Assembly: GCA_002104985.1 (NCBI GenBank)
Contig: MCGO01000009.1
Span: 186,001 to 250,000 of the forward strand
Length of the DNA: 64,000 nucleotides
DNA from: Rhizoclosmatium globosum
Lineage: Eukaryota; Chytridiomycota; Chytridiomycetes; Chytridiales; Chytriomycetaceae
Reading direction: 5' to 3'
This document shows positions 45,762 through 57,688 of the stretch, piece by piece. The translations under genes and the position numbers were made by a program. Below the pieces are notes generated by a model, which saw only the letters and a list, made by a program, of their open reading frames with translations, ran no database searches and was not told the DNA's origin. Each line of letters opens with the position of its first letter. Within the stretch, counting starts at the first letter, position 1.

Positions 45762-48143
45762 ATGCACAGGCTTCTTAATCGCGTTCTTGCTGCAACACGC
45801 GTGGCCCCACTCAACCTGCGAGCCGTGTCCCGCTTCAGCCTCGGTGGCAGTGTCCCTGCCCTTGCTGCTTCCTCATTGAGATCACTTGCCACTGTCGCGT
45901 CTGTGAATGCGGCATCGAAGGAGGGAGTTGAGTGGCCTTTGCTTTAACAAAGTTGTTGCGTGATCTCCCTAACTCGTTCGGTTGCTTTCAGTCTCTCATT
46001 CAAAAGATTGAGGCAAAGAGAGCAGAGGCTTTGATTGGAGGCGGTCAAAAGAGAATTGACACTCAACACTCAAAGGTGCGTTGCTTCTCTCTCTCTCTTC
46101 TCTCGATTGCTTTGTTGTGGTCCCCTTGAGTTCCTTACGCCACACAACCCGCACACACACACGTATCATATCGTCATTCTGATACCACAAAATACTGCCA
46201 CAAACCAAACTATCACACTCTAATTTATCCACAACAGGGAAAACTCACTGCCCGTGAACGTGTCCACCTCCTCCTCGACGCTGGCTCTTTCCGTGAATAC
46301 GATGCCTTTGTGGAACACCAATGCACGGACTTTGGTATGGAATCTCAAAAGATTACTGGTGATGGTGTCGTGACTGGTCATGGTACCATCAATGGTCGTC
46401 TTGTCTACCTCTTTTCTCAAGACTTTACTGCTTTCGGTGGTTCTCTTTCTAAGATGCATGCTCAAAAGGTTTGTTTCTTTTTTTGTGGATTGAATTTCGA
46501 AGCAAGGGGAATGCGTGGGACGCAAGAGGAATGAGTGGGAAGCGAGTGGTGCGAGCAGATTTTAATGCAGTGCACTGATTGGACGAATCGAGTCGAACGA
46601 GTGAGCGGAGCTAAATGCGGTCAGGCGAGGTCCATGAATGATCGACTTAGTAGCACAAATGGAACGGATGGAGAACTATCCTGCCAGGCAGAGACAATGT
46701 ATCTAAATGGAACAGAGACTTTTGAAGAGAGGGATATTTTAGAGTGCTTCTTCTGATCAAATTCATGAAATTCTGACAATGCACACAAATAGATTTGCAA
46801 GATCATGGACCAAGCATTGATGGTCGGAGCACCAGTTATTGGTTTGAACGACTCTGGAGGTGCTAGAATTCAAGAAGGTGTCGACTCTTTGGGTGGATAC
46901 GCCGATATTTCTTGAAGAATGTTTTGTCAGTGGAGTTATTCCCCAGATTTCCATGATCATGGGTCCTTGTGCTGGTAAGTCCTTGATCATATGGTCTAGT
47001 TTCCAGAACTCATACATTTCAATAGGTGGTGCTGTGTACTCTCCTGCCTTGACTGACTTCACTTTCATGGTCCGTGACTCATCATACCTGTTCGTTACTG
47101 GTCCAGAGGTCGTTAAGGCCGTCACCAACGAAGAAGTCACTCAGGAGGAGTTGGGTGGTGCTAAGGCCCACACAACTAAATCTGGTGTCGCTCACTTGGC
47201 ATTCGACAATGACATCGAGGCTCTCGCGCGTTTGAGAGACTTTGTTGACTTTTTGCCATTGAGCAACAGAGCTGAGGTTCCTATTAAGCCAACTGCTGAT
47301 CCATCGTGAGTTTGTTTAGATCCGCTGGTAAAATATACTGACTTACTATTTCAGTGACCGTGTTGACCCTGTTTTGAACACTATTGTCCCAGCTGATTCC
47401 ACAAAAGCTTACGATATCAAAGACGTTATTGAGCGTGTTCGTATTTTATTTCTTTCTCGATTTGTCACCAACCCTATTATTGATCATTCAGATTGTCGAC
47501 GATGGAAACTTCTACGAAATTATGCCTGATTACGCCAAGAACATTGTCATTGGATTCGCTCGTCTCGGCGGCCAGACCGTTTCCGTGATTGCCAACCAAC
47601 CTCTTGTCTCCTCTGGAGTCCTCGATATCAACTCTTCCGTTAAAGCCGCCCGTTGGGTCCGCTTCTGTGACGCCTTTAACATCCCTCTGTTACATTCGTC
47701 GATGTCCCAGGTTTCCTCCCAGGAACCCACCAAGAGCACGGCGGTATCATTCGTAACGGAGCTAAATTGCTGTACGCCTACGCTGAAGCCACCGTCCCCA
47801 AGATCACGGTCATCACACGTAAAGCCTACGGAGGAGCCTACGACGTTATGTCTTCAAAGCACCTCCGCGGAGACCTCAACTACTCTGGCCAACCGGAGAA
47901 ATCGCTGTCATGGGAGCCAAGGGAGCTGTCGAAATCATTTTCCGTCAAAGCAAGGACAAGAGCGCGGCTGAAGCGGATTACATCAACAAATTCGCGAACC
48001 CACTTCCAGCTGCTCAACGTGGTTTCTTGGATGATATCATTTTGCCAAGTGAGACGAGAAAGATTATCATTCGGGATTTGCAGGTGTTGAAGAACAAGAA
48101 GAAGGAGAACCCTTGGAAGAAGCACGGTAATGTGCCATTGTAA
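45762..48143 (+). CDS. PCCB: Propionyl-CoA carboxylase beta subunit (carboxyltransferase)
   Basis: Transfers carboxyl from biotin to propionyl-CoA. A mitochondrial presequence ([18 protein letters not shown]) is followed after an intron (45927-45991) by [155 protein letters not shown] and the end WKKHGNVPL. The match to PCCB over its whole length is close. An unusually long intron (46469-46792, 324 nt) splits HAQK and ICKIM. Slips lie at the T run 46908-46910, near 46935, and around 47690-47890. Confidence 0.92.
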
Positions 48144-48233
48144 AGCAGGAAATGGTTGGTTTCAATAAACATTAGTTCCTAAAATGAGTTGAAGATGCTG
48201 TGTGCTTTATTATATGAATTGCATTTAACTTCT

Positions 48234-50135
48234 CTATGGATTTCCACACAAATTGAGCTTATGGAAAAACTCATCAATAATCGCATCCTGTGCTGGGTCT
48301 TTAAAAAGTGCGACCCATCAGGACAATACTGCGACCACGGCAACGTTGCCCCAAATGTATTAATGCGCTTATACCCCCTCCGAATCGCAAGCTTCTCCGC
48401 ATACTGCGTCCAAACCGCAATCCTCTGATTCGACCTCCAAGTATGCCAAGGATCCTGACCAGGCAAGTTATACGGAAACGCGTCAATCCCCATCCAAATC
48501 ACATCCAACGGCGCTTTCCCCCACCTTATCCCAAAGTTACTATTCGCCCTCGTCAACGTATTCGTCCACAACTCGAAAAATCGACAAACTTCTCAACTGT
48601 ATAGTGACCCCCCATGAATTCTGGGTGCATCGCCCACGCGCCAAAGTTGAATGCAAATGTATCGTATGGAAGCATCAGTTTCTCGAATTCCAGGGACGAC
48701 GTTTCCATATCAAATCCGTTTTTTTGGAGGTGTTCGAGAAACGCGGAGGCTGTGTAATAGATTTCTGTTTGGTTGGTTGTGTTGAGTCGTGTTGGGTATT
48801 CGATTGGGTATGGGATCTGAGGTTCGTTTGCTTCTGGTCCGTAGGGCGCCATGTTCAAGACGAAACGTGGGGGTACAGGGGAAGTGAGGTTCTCGTTTCC
48901 GTGGAAGAGGACGTTGAGGTTTTCTTGGTAGAAGGTTTCCTTCATTTCTTGGGCTGATACGTTTACACTGGATGGGAAATAGAGCGCCCGAATGTCGTTG
49001 AATTTCGGGTTGTATTTTGTTCCTGGGTGGCCTGCGAGGCGGGCATCTGTCCATTGCATGTTCATACGCATATGTGAATCTCCCGTAAAGAATAATGTGC
49101 GATTGTTGTTGTGGCATTGAGAGAGTTTGTCAATGTTCTCGAGATCCCAACGCTGGTCGTATTTGCAACCCAATGGTTCTGGAATGTAATCGTAACCGTG
49201 GAAAGCAAAGCTGCGCCGCTCTCGGCCAGTTTCATTTGTCATTTTGAGATATACTACTTGTTGAGGATCAGTTCGAGAACACACGGCATTGAATCGTGTC
49301 GCTTTTCAACGTTTGCTGCAGTGAATACAGGACACGAGGAATCACAGAGTCTGAGTTTATAGTCTTCGAGTAATTTATGACGGATAAGTCGAGGGCTAAC
49401 GTCTGACCAGACCACTTCTGTCTTGGGTTTGGCGTTTGAATCGTAAACGAGACCAACTTCTTGAACCGCAGAAAAAGAATCGTATACATGCCACAACTTG
49501 ACCGAATATTCCCCTGATCAAAAAATAAGGAATCGCGAAGTGGCCATGTGACACATACCTGGGTTGATGAGTCTGAAAGGAAGTGTGTATCGGCAGTCCC
49601 CCTTATGAGCCCACACGGTTGGAACTTCACGCTGGGGACCATCAAAGAACAAGTAAAATGAGTCAGGACCCAACGAAGTTCTATAGTATTGCTCCAAGGC
49701 CTCATTCGTGGACAATGGTTTGGACATCTCTGATGCACAATACTCCTTATTCGTGCGCTCCACTTCAAAGAAGCCCGTTCCGCAATGATACTTGTACTTG
49801 CAGAGCTTCACAGTAAAGTTCTTTGTGTGTTCCATCTCTTCGCACGTTACAAACGATGATGACGAGACAGAGTCAAGTTCCAAGAGTAATCGGGGATCAT
49901 AAGCTGTCCAAGTAGGGCAGCCAACGTTATCCACGCCAGCTCTGAGCGATCCATTTACGGGAACATTGATTGGTTTCTTGAGGACAGGTACGTCAAAGCG
50001 ATCCACCTCAGGCCGTTCCTTGATCAACCTGTCAAAGCCGTGGTTTCCTGTGTGTGCCCCACTTGATGACAAGAGCAAGGTGCTGTTGAATCCAAGGAGG
50101 AGTATAACAATGACTGCCAGTCCGGCCATCGCCAT
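48234..50135 (-). CDS. Type II membrane SGNH/PC-esterase-like protein
   Basis: ATG 50135 gives MAMAGLAVIVILLLGFNSTLLL, a signal anchor. A luminal part with N-glycosylation sites and paired Cys follows (VGCPTWTAYDPRLLLELD, CKYKYHCGTGFFEVER, GDCRYTLPFRLINPG). After an intron near 49500-49555 come CKYDQRWDLENIDKLSQCH and FFTGDSHMRMNM, a GDS-type nucleophile block, and near the end WSQYCPDGSHF, matching the Asp-x-x-His of SGNH hydrolases. The family includes glycan O-acetyl transferases/esterases (PMR5/NXPE-like), so a Golgi glycan-modifying role is likely (inference). One A-run slip (48303-48307) gives the natural end HKLNLCGNP; another slip is near 48560-48600. Confidence 0.65.
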
Positions 50136-50202
50136 CTGTGTCTGAGACGGTTGCGTGACATGGTTGCTTTTGAAAGCTAATTCCCCGCTCAAACACAATT
50201 TC

Positions 50203-50694
50203 TTATTTACTTATGGGAGATATAGAAGATTTACCCAATAATCTGAATCCAATATTTCGAATTGGTAATACGGTGGTTCGTGCAAACCAAGGTGTCAATG
50301 CCAACGAAAGTGCAAGCCGCACTGGCATCAACACTTTGACAATCCCATATGCTGTAGCCATATCCACAAGCATTCTTGCTTTTCGCGGTACAAGCTCTCC
50401 GTTCTCTCCACGCTCTTCACCCTGTCCCCATCCATATCTCCGCATCACCTTCTCCATCTTCTCTTCCGCTTGAGACATGATTTCAGGCGGCACTGGAACT
50501 TGTATTTGTGTAGCTTGGAGTGTGTAGTAGATTGCTGGGAGTGGTAGGATTGCTGTAAGCTCATGAAGGATGAGGAAGGACGTCAGATGCGATGCAGGGG
50601 ATCTATGTATCAGATTGTTAGTTGATTGATTGTAACTAACTATTCATTACGTTCGCTTGATAAAGTCTCGAACAGATGCGAATGACTTGAACAT
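50203..50694 (-). CDS. FAM210/DUF1279-like small mitochondrial membrane protein
   Basis: Two exons (intron about 50602-50649) give about 147 residues. ATG 50694 opens a basic amphipathic leader (MFKSFASVRDFIKRT), then FLILHELTAILPLPAIYY. A charged middle follows, and the DUF1279 core AYGIVKVLMPVRLALSLALTP with a final hydrophobic/basic segment. FAM210 proteins are inner mitochondrial membrane proteins linked to mitochondrial translation and homeostasis (family knowledge). Its start codon lies only 38 bp from the divergent glycosyltransferase-like gene. Confidence 0.75.
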
Positions 50695-50732
50695 TGGGTG
50701 ATTCAAAGAAACTTTCTGAGAAACCTTCGTCG

Positions 50733-52057
50733 ATGAAGCTACCCCGTGGATTGCTGCGGATATGTTATGCGCTGATACTCACACTCTTGCTTCTAATATG
50801 GCTGATGTCGATTGGAGAATCTTCTGTGAACCAGTCCAAGTGTGATGCTCTAACCAACAAAGTCCTGGATCTGCTGTCCGTTAAGAAACCAATGCTCCCT
50901 CATACAGTTGGTCAATATAACTGGACGTTTGTCAAAGGTTCTCCATTGCCCTCCATCAGCTGTCAAACATACACCGTAAGTTCCAATTATGGATCTGATA
51001 TCAACTCTAACTCTTCCACAAAAGTCACAATACTCTGCTTTCGAGGACGATTCATTTATGAACGAGTTTTCCTCGCTTCAACACCCTGTAACCCGTCAGC
51101 TGACACTGCCATTGTTCTCCGAATCCACACTGCCACAACTTTCACACGCGATTTGACTCTCCATTACCGATCACTTATATATGAAGCTGGTTGGCTCCTG
51201 AAATACGATATTCACTTCCTTGTCCACCATAAATCGGAAGATATCCTATCCCCATATCAAAAACGACTTATCCTGAAAGAATCGAAGATCCCACCCGAGT
51301 TCCACCCTTATGCACTGTATTTACAAATGGCGAAATGAAGAAGCTATATGGCGATATGATTCAAGGCGTAAAACACTCTGGAGATCCACAATTAACGTTC
51401 GTTTGGTTCATGAAGCGATTCACAAAGTACGATTTCTTTTGGATTTTAGAAGATGATGTCCGGTATATCGGGCGATGGTCTGATTTATTCGCGCAAGTAA
51501 GATTGGCGTCAAGGAGTGCAGGCGGCAAAAATCAAACTACAGGACAGAAACCTGATTTGATTTCATTTGAAGATATTTGTGAGCCGATTGCGGAGTGGGG
51601 CTGGTACAAGACTTGCGAACATATTTGGAAACGGACGGATCAGAGACATACGATGGGAGTGTTGTGGTAATGACAGCTTTTTGTGACATCGCCGTTATCT
51701 CACAAACGTTCCAGGGGTTGGAGTAAAGCACTCGTAGATGCAATGGATACACATATTCAAGCCAAAGAGAACTGCTATTACGAAGTATTCCCTACCTCCG
51801 TGGCACACAATCACAACCTTACAAGTCTATTTGTTCCCCACACTCTCTTCAATCACACGCAAATGAGAGATCGACGCGTTCCTGCGTGTCCCGGGGCCTC
51901 AACTAAACCGTTGTACCCGGGTCAGGAAACTGTGCCAGGTGGATTCACTTTTTCGGCGGATGATCCGTTTGGTCCCTCACGACGGTTTTACACGGATTGG
52001 AAAGATGGGGGAGGATGCTTCCCCAACATGTTGTTACATGCGGTGAAGAATGTTTGA
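50733..52057 (+). CDS. Type II membrane glycosyltransferase-like protein, tandem copy 1
   Basis: ATG 50733 gives a short cytosolic tail and signal anchor (GLLRICYALILTLLLLIWLM), then a luminal stem with N-x-S/T sites. The catalytic-looking region contains FFWILEDDVRYIGRWSDLFAQ, whose EDD is a plausible metal/nucleotide-sugar motif, LISFEDICEPIAEWGW, and after an intron (51667-51714) GWSKALVDAMDTHIQAKENCYYEVF, VAHNHNL and GGCFPNMLLH. The pattern recalls fungal DUF3405-type proteins, but I am not certain. One slip near 51310 separates the N-terminal part. Copy 2 follows head to tail. Confidence 0.62.
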
Positions 52058-52458
52058 AATAACCAGTTTTTGAATACGAGTTGAAAATAGATATGAAAGC
52101 TATGCGTTCGTTTAACAGATTATTCTTTAATGTTCCCAATGTTTTCTTCGATTGTTGATATCTATCTTACTCTTTCACTTTGAATGGCACCATCCGTATC
52201 TAGCATTTTATTATAAAGTGAACCGTAGGAGATTTGTAGAATCCAAAGGAACGACTTTCGTCTTTTTGAAGAAACCATTTTGTACAACCTGTTGTTCCCA
52301 GCTTAATATAATGGTCCAACGAATTAGAATTTGGTGATAGAACTAAAAGCAAATGAACTGTAAGTTTGGTGTCAGAGTGTCTGGGTGTCTCGTTCGATGA
52401 ATCTGATTGGCTCAGTTTCATCATTCAATTTTTTCAGTGTGCTGCTGAACAATAAAGA

Positions 52459-53880
52459 TGGGCCTCCGACATTTTCGATTGCTCACCCTCCTCACAGCAG
52501 TCAGTTTCACGATAGCTGTCTATGTTCTCGGCTTCACATCTGTTGTCGATGAACTGCATGATACGACAAAGACTCCAGACTGAAACGATTGAAGTCGAAG
52601 ACCTTGAGTGAGCCGGCGATATGTAGCACACTCAGAGATCAAGCTGTTCAAGTGATGGAAGATCAGAGGCAATCGTCCTTATTCAATCCGCCAGATTGGG
52701 GCTGGGCGGCGGTGAAGGGGACACCGCAACTGTCAAGCGAATGCCAAACATATCAAGTACCTAAACTACTCCTACATCTAGCAAGTATTCATCTAACATC
52801 TCTCATTAGTCTCAATTCAACCGATTCCAAAACTCATCCTTTGCCGCACAACTCTCCAAAAACCATCACACGTGCCAATCAACCTCAACAACAGCAATAA
52901 TCCTCCGCCTACACACTGGCTCAAACCTAGTCTTTTCCCCAGACATGATCCACTTCATCCGATCCCTTATCACCGAAGCAGGATACACACTCAACCACTC
53001 AATCCACCTGCTAGTCCACCACAACCACGATTCCATCCTCACCCCTTCCGAAAAACAATCCGCCCTAGAATCGTCACCGATTCCTCAAGAATTCCACGCA
53101 ATCTGTACGGTTTTCACGGATGGTGAGATGAGACAAGAGTTTGGCGATTTGGTGCAAGGGACGCCGCATTCTGGAGATCCGAACCTTGCACTACTGTGGT
53201 TTTTGAGGAGAAATGCGGGGGTTCAGTTTGCTTGGATTTTGGAGGATGATGTAAGGTATATCGGGCGGTGGAGGGATTTATTCGCACAGGTGCAGGACGT
53301 CTGGGCGAAGAGTAGAAAGAGTGGAAAGAATAGCGATAAGATGCCGGATTTAGTCGCGTTTGAGGATATTTGTGAGCCGGTGGAAGATTGGGTTTGGTGG
53401 AAGACCTGTGAAAGTATTTGGGGGCGAGAGAAGCAGCGGCATACCATGGGAGTTATTTGGTGAGTTTTAAAACATTTATTGAGTCATGTTCGTATAGCTT
53501 AATAACGTGAATATCAGGGGTTGGAGTCGTGAACTTGTGAATGCAATGCTGGAACATATTCAAGCGAAACAGAATTGTTATTACGAAGTGTTTCCGCCGT
53601 CTGTTGCGCATAATCACGGATTATCGAGCTTATTTATACCCATACGATGCTGGATCATCCTGAGACGGGGGATCGACGAATTCCTGCTTGTCCTGGGGCT
53701 GCCAAGAACCCATTATATCCAGGGCAGGAAAGCGTTCCGGGAGGATACACGTTTTCCGTGAATGGTCCAACTTCGCTTTACTTGTATGCTCATTGGAAGC
53801 AGAGTGGAGGTTGTTTCCCTAATATGCTACTGCATCCTGTCAAAAGCTATCAGTTAGAATGGTACAAAGAGAAAGAATAA
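52459..53880 (+). CDS. Type II membrane glycosyltransferase-like protein, tandem copy 2
   Basis: Same architecture as copy 1: anchor (FRLLTLLTAVSFTIAVYVLG), stem with SECQTYQ at an intron (about 52758-52809), ICTVFTDGEMRQEFGDLVQG, FAWILEDDVRYIGRWRDLF, LVAFEDICEPVEDWVWW, RHTMGVIW at the second intron (about 53461-53518), then GWSRELVNAMLEHIQAKQNC and GGCFPNMLLHPVKSY. Frame slips lie near 52580, 52880-52950 and 53640. Copy 1 and copy 2 match in motif order and in the position of the last intron, so they are a tandem duplicate. Confidence 0.62.
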
Positions 53881-53909
53881 AGTTCCAATACTTATTTATC
53901 TTGAATGCT

Positions 53910-54689
53910 ATGAAACTTCTGACTCGAACTGTGACGACAACTTCCACAGTGCATTCACCCAGCCAAGTTACTACCCGAATCATCAAAGAGATTACTCGCA
54001 CTATATCTGATACGACTTTGACTGCAATGAATCACTCAGAAATGACTGCTGAAACTCCTCAAGTCTTGACCACAACATCAACACCGCCAACAACGACAAC
54101 AACATCAACCGATCCAGCCGAAGTCCTCCAAAGCTTCCTGGTACCCTGGAGCGACCGTCCATGTGAACAAGAAGAGCGGTACCGATCGTACGGCTTTGTG
54201 CGGACCGTTTCCTCAATCTTCCCACCCACTTTACTTGATGACTTTGTTTCAGGCGCCCTCAAAGCCAACCTGATCGCATCCTTCCAACAGCCACACAGCA
54301 CGGCCCCCGGAGTATCAATCACCGCCGGCGCCAGAGCACTCGCGAAACACTTTGTCCGCATCACAAAGGACCTGAAGACGCCCGGCGTTCGAGGCGGTTC
54401 AGATGCGATCGATCACCCGTTCTGGAATCGGCCAACGGGATCGGAGGCGACAAAGAACGCACGCGCACTGGCGCATTTGGTGGCGTTGTTGGACTTGTTT
54501 GAAACGAGGGATCCGAACGTGTGCTGGAAGAACATTCACAATATACATCCGAATAATACGACGATTATTGAGATTAGAGGGACCGAGAAGTGGTATGGGA
54601 TGCGGTGGACTGTGCTGTTTGAGGATGGGAATGTCGACGGAAGGTATTCGTTGGAGTTCGAGGATTCCTTGAACCTTTATGAACGGTGA
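53910..54689 (+). CDS. Hypothetical protein with Thr-rich N-terminus
   Basis: ATG 53910 opens one uninterrupted frame of about 259 residues. The first 90 are Thr/Ser-rich; the remainder looks globular (PWSDRPCEQEERYRSYGFVR, GARALAKHFVRI, ARALAHLVALLDLFE, CWKNIHNIHP, IIEIRGTEKWYGMRWTVLFE). No family recognised. Clean frame, convergent with the next gene. Confidence 0.6.
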   Translation: MKLLTRTVTTTSTVHSPSQVTTRIIKEITRTISDTTLTAMNHSEMTAETPQVLTTTSTPPTTTTTSTDPAEVLQSFLVPWSDRPCEQEERYRSYGFVRTVSSIFPPTLLDDFVSGALKANLIASFQQPHSTAPGVSITAGARALAKHFVRITKDLKTPGVRGGSDAIDHPFWNRPTGSEATKNARALAHLVALLDLFETRDPNVCWKNIHNIHPNNTTIIEIRGTEKWYGMRWTVLFEDGNVDGRYSLEFEDSLNLYER

Positions 54690-54740
54690 CGATTTATAAT
54701 AATTATATGTTTATTTGAGATAGGACTGAAAACAGATGTG

Positions 54741-55298
54741 TTACCATTGATACCACTTCTTCTTTGGAGGCTGAGTGTTTGGTTGTTGTTGTTGAACGAC
54801 CACAGGGCATTTGGATTCACAACTTGCACATCGTTTCTCTCAGGACCCCAGTATCCATTCGAATTGTATGGTTCATCGACACGAACACCGCCACTGTATG
54901 AGTGCGTGGCAAGGGCCTGGCCAAGGGGAACAGCCTGCTGGGAGACAGTGAAGGAGTGGTTCTGGGCTGTTGAATGGCCTGGGTTGATGCGCCAGGGAAT
55001 CCCGCCGTTGCGTATTGTTGGGTAGCACGCGGAGGAAGGTTGTGGTGGACACTGTGATGTTTGCGGTACGGCCGTCTGGATTGACGATCACTGGAACCAT
55101 TGGAAGACCGTTTGAGCCAATCACAATTGGAAGCTGTTGTTGCTGATGTTGTTGAGGTGGTTTGTACTCTGGCTGGTACTGGTTTGAATAGGCTGGTGGT
55201 TCGTAAAAGGGTGGTGGTGGCTGCGATGCTTCTTCTTTCGCAAGTTGTCGGGCGTACTCGGCATCAGCTTCTTCTTGTTTGGTCTGTGCTGATGACAT
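54741..55298 (-). CDS. Hypothetical Gln/Pro/Tyr-rich protein
   Basis: Starts MSSAQTKQEEADAEYARQLAKEEA, a short charged helix reminiscent of ubiquitin-interacting motifs, then Pro/Tyr/Gln-rich sequence (QYQPEYKPPQQHQQQQ) and IVIGSNGLPMVPVIVNPDG. After slips the minus strand continues to a plausible basic end, KKKWYQW, at 54741. Function unknown. Confidence 0.5.
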
Positions 55299-55472
55299 TG
55301 TTTGGTTGTTGATTTGATGAAGTGTTTGGGGCGCAAAGAATCGAACTTGTCAGAATATTAATGTGTAATGCCTGCTTCAGCTTACTTAAGATTTGTAAAC
55401 CCTACTAACTTTCTTTTGCTTCTCGTTCTTCTCTTTCTTTTCTTTCATTTATTATTGATCAGATAATCGACA

Positions 55473-57344
55473 ATGCCGTCACTGCCCAAACCAAGGCCGA
55501 TACCTTGTCTCCGGTGTCGGGAGGGTCACCGCAAATGCAGTTCACAATTGCCATCCTGCCATCGATGTGTCCGACTGGGACACGCTTGCATCTATCCACA
55601 CTTGGGTCTGCAGGAAGCCTCGCCTGACACCACGGCTCCCAAACCACCGCCAGCAGCTCCTCCTCAACCCAAATCACGCAATCCACTGCGCGAATACGTT
55701 GGCGCAATATCGACTTCGCTAATAGACTTTGAGGCCCGGGACTGGACCTTGGAAGATCCCGATTTGATGCCAACAACGGCTGACTACTTTCTCCTTCTGT
55801 CTTTCCTCAGGGACAATGACGATGGCAGACAAATATATCTGGCGGTCGATGTTCCTTTCTTTCTCGACAACTTCTTCCTAGAACCCCCTCCATTGAGGTA
55901 AACCATTCAAACTGTGTCTAAGTTGTGGCTGACATTCAAATTACTAAGGCTCGCTTTGTGTGCAATCGCCGCTCATGTCTCTAAACCTTCGTTACCGGAT
56001 CAAACAGTGCTGTCTTACTACAACAGAGCAAGGAAGGCAGTATTCAGAGATGCAAAACCATCATTACGAAGTGTTCAGGCTTTGTACTGGATTCATATCT
56101 TCTCTCTGTGGAAAGGTCAACCTGTCATAAGCCAAGTCTTTCTTGAATCCGCCATTCGAATGATTCTTGCGTTAGGAATGGAAGTTGACCCAGACGACTC
56201 TCCATGGCTTATTAATCTGAACTGTCAGATCGACAGAAAGAAGAGCGGAGATTTACCTTCTGGGGATGTTTCTACAATTATATTGCCCAAAAGTCTCTGT
56301 CCGATGATTCAATCGCAGTGGAAATATCAGCCGACAAAATGCGTATCGGAAACGAATACCTGGAGTATTCCCAAGCGGCGTAACAATCGTTCCCGTCTGT
56401 TCAAGCTACTCTCTAGCAAGCGCGATTCGAAAACACCACTCCACTGTCCCCACATCTCTCCAAGACATCATTTCATCTCCCTCATTAACCGACCTAAACA
56501 CCCTCCTCCTCTCCATCCCCGCACAAATCCCTCTCGAATTTCTGTTCATCAGCGAATCCCCCGACACCTCTCCCAATCCGATTACGATCGATTCAACTCC
56601 CTCGCCCAATCAATAGCCCCACCAGCCCTCGCATTCGTATTCAACATGAACCTTAACCTCCTTTCATCCGTGTCTCTCTTCTACAGACCCCAGTTATACC
56701 TCTCAGCTTTACCTTCGTGTCACCCAAGCCGCATACCCACTGACACAAGGACTTCAATCATAAACGCGATTTCACAGTGTCTTGACGCGGCGAAACGAAT
56801 GGCAACGCTGTTTGGATACATTCTTGCCGTGATGGAAGCTGAAAACGCGCATCTGCCTGACGACAAGGCGGATGAGAAACGGAAGGGCGGGTTGATGATG
56901 GTGTATCCGTTGCTTGAATGTGTGATTGTGTATTGGTTTGTCATGTGTCGGATGGATCCGGTGTGGTGGGAATATGTGGGTGGGGTTGGGCGGGTTGATT
57001 GGAAGGGTGGGGAGAGGAAACGGGTTATGGATGTTGTTGGGTATGTGGCGGGGGTTTATGGGTGGCAAGGGAGTGGGGCTTTGAATCCGATTGTTGTTTG
57101 TATGGAGGCGATGGTGGGTGAGATTGAGAGGAGGGTTGGTGGTGGGGCTGGTTTGGTTAATACTGGTGGATTGGAGTTGGCAATGAATGTTGCGTCGATT
57201 GGGAGTAATGTGGAAGAAGCAAAGAAGGAGCCGTGGGCTTTTATGGGCCTTCTTGGGTTGGAAGTTGCAGGGGGGATTCGGTGGAAGGGAAGGAATGAGG
57301 AAGGGTGGAGGCTGTTTTGGATAAGGAATGGTATGCCAAAATAA
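55473..57344 (+). CDS. Zn2Cys6 transcription factor, family member 7
   Basis: Cluster CLRCREGHRKC..CHRCVRLGHAC is followed by YPHLG. A Pro-rich linker, LEDPDLMPTTADYF and FFLEPPPLR lead to the shared intron (about 55899-55947), then YYNRARKAVFRDAKPSLRSV, LYWIHIFSLWKGQP, GMEVDPDDSPWLINLN. A stretch at about 56230-56640 is out of frame. The family resumes with FVFNMNLNLLSSVSLFYRPQLY, VYWFVMCRMDPVWW and AFMGLLGLEVAGGIRW...FWIRNGMPK. The zinc cluster differs more from members 1-4 than theirs do from one another. Confidence 0.76.
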
Positions 57345-57688
57345 TTTAAAAGGTATTTCTAGGGTTGAGTAGTAATAGTGTAATAACAGAATCAAATGCT
57401 TTTGTGGAACACAACCTTTTCAATTTGGAGTGCTTGGTATAATTATTATGCTTTGCTGTTAAGGTGCGGGGGGATGAAAGCATTGGTTCCTGCTTCAAGT
57501 CGAAAGCGAAACCAATTGAATAACTGAAATGCTCTTGAGGTTACTAATTGATTACTAACCACAGTTGCGCAGTTGAGGTCTCTCTTAATAGCCTTTATTC
57601 TGCCCTCGCCACTTCGAAGGTGGCTTCTGTCCTCTGGTGTCGTTAAATCAGCCACTAATGTTTAAATCTTTACCCAAAAAGAAACCAC
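57345..57688. other. Intergenic, no gene seen
   Basis: Separates two same-strand regulators. One minus-strand open frame (57446-57655) begins at a GTG and matches nothing known, so it is not called. Confidence 0.45.

Noticed and set aside
46535..46756. 73-codon plus-strand open frame
   Set aside because: It lies entirely inside the long PCCB intron and matches nothing.
54059..54364. Minus-strand frame across the Thr-rich hypothetical gene
   Set aside because: Antisense shadow produced by the Thr/Ala-rich codons of the plus-strand gene.
57446..57655. 69-codon minus-strand frame between regulators 7 and 8
   Set aside because: Begins with GTG, no recognised family, no splice context.
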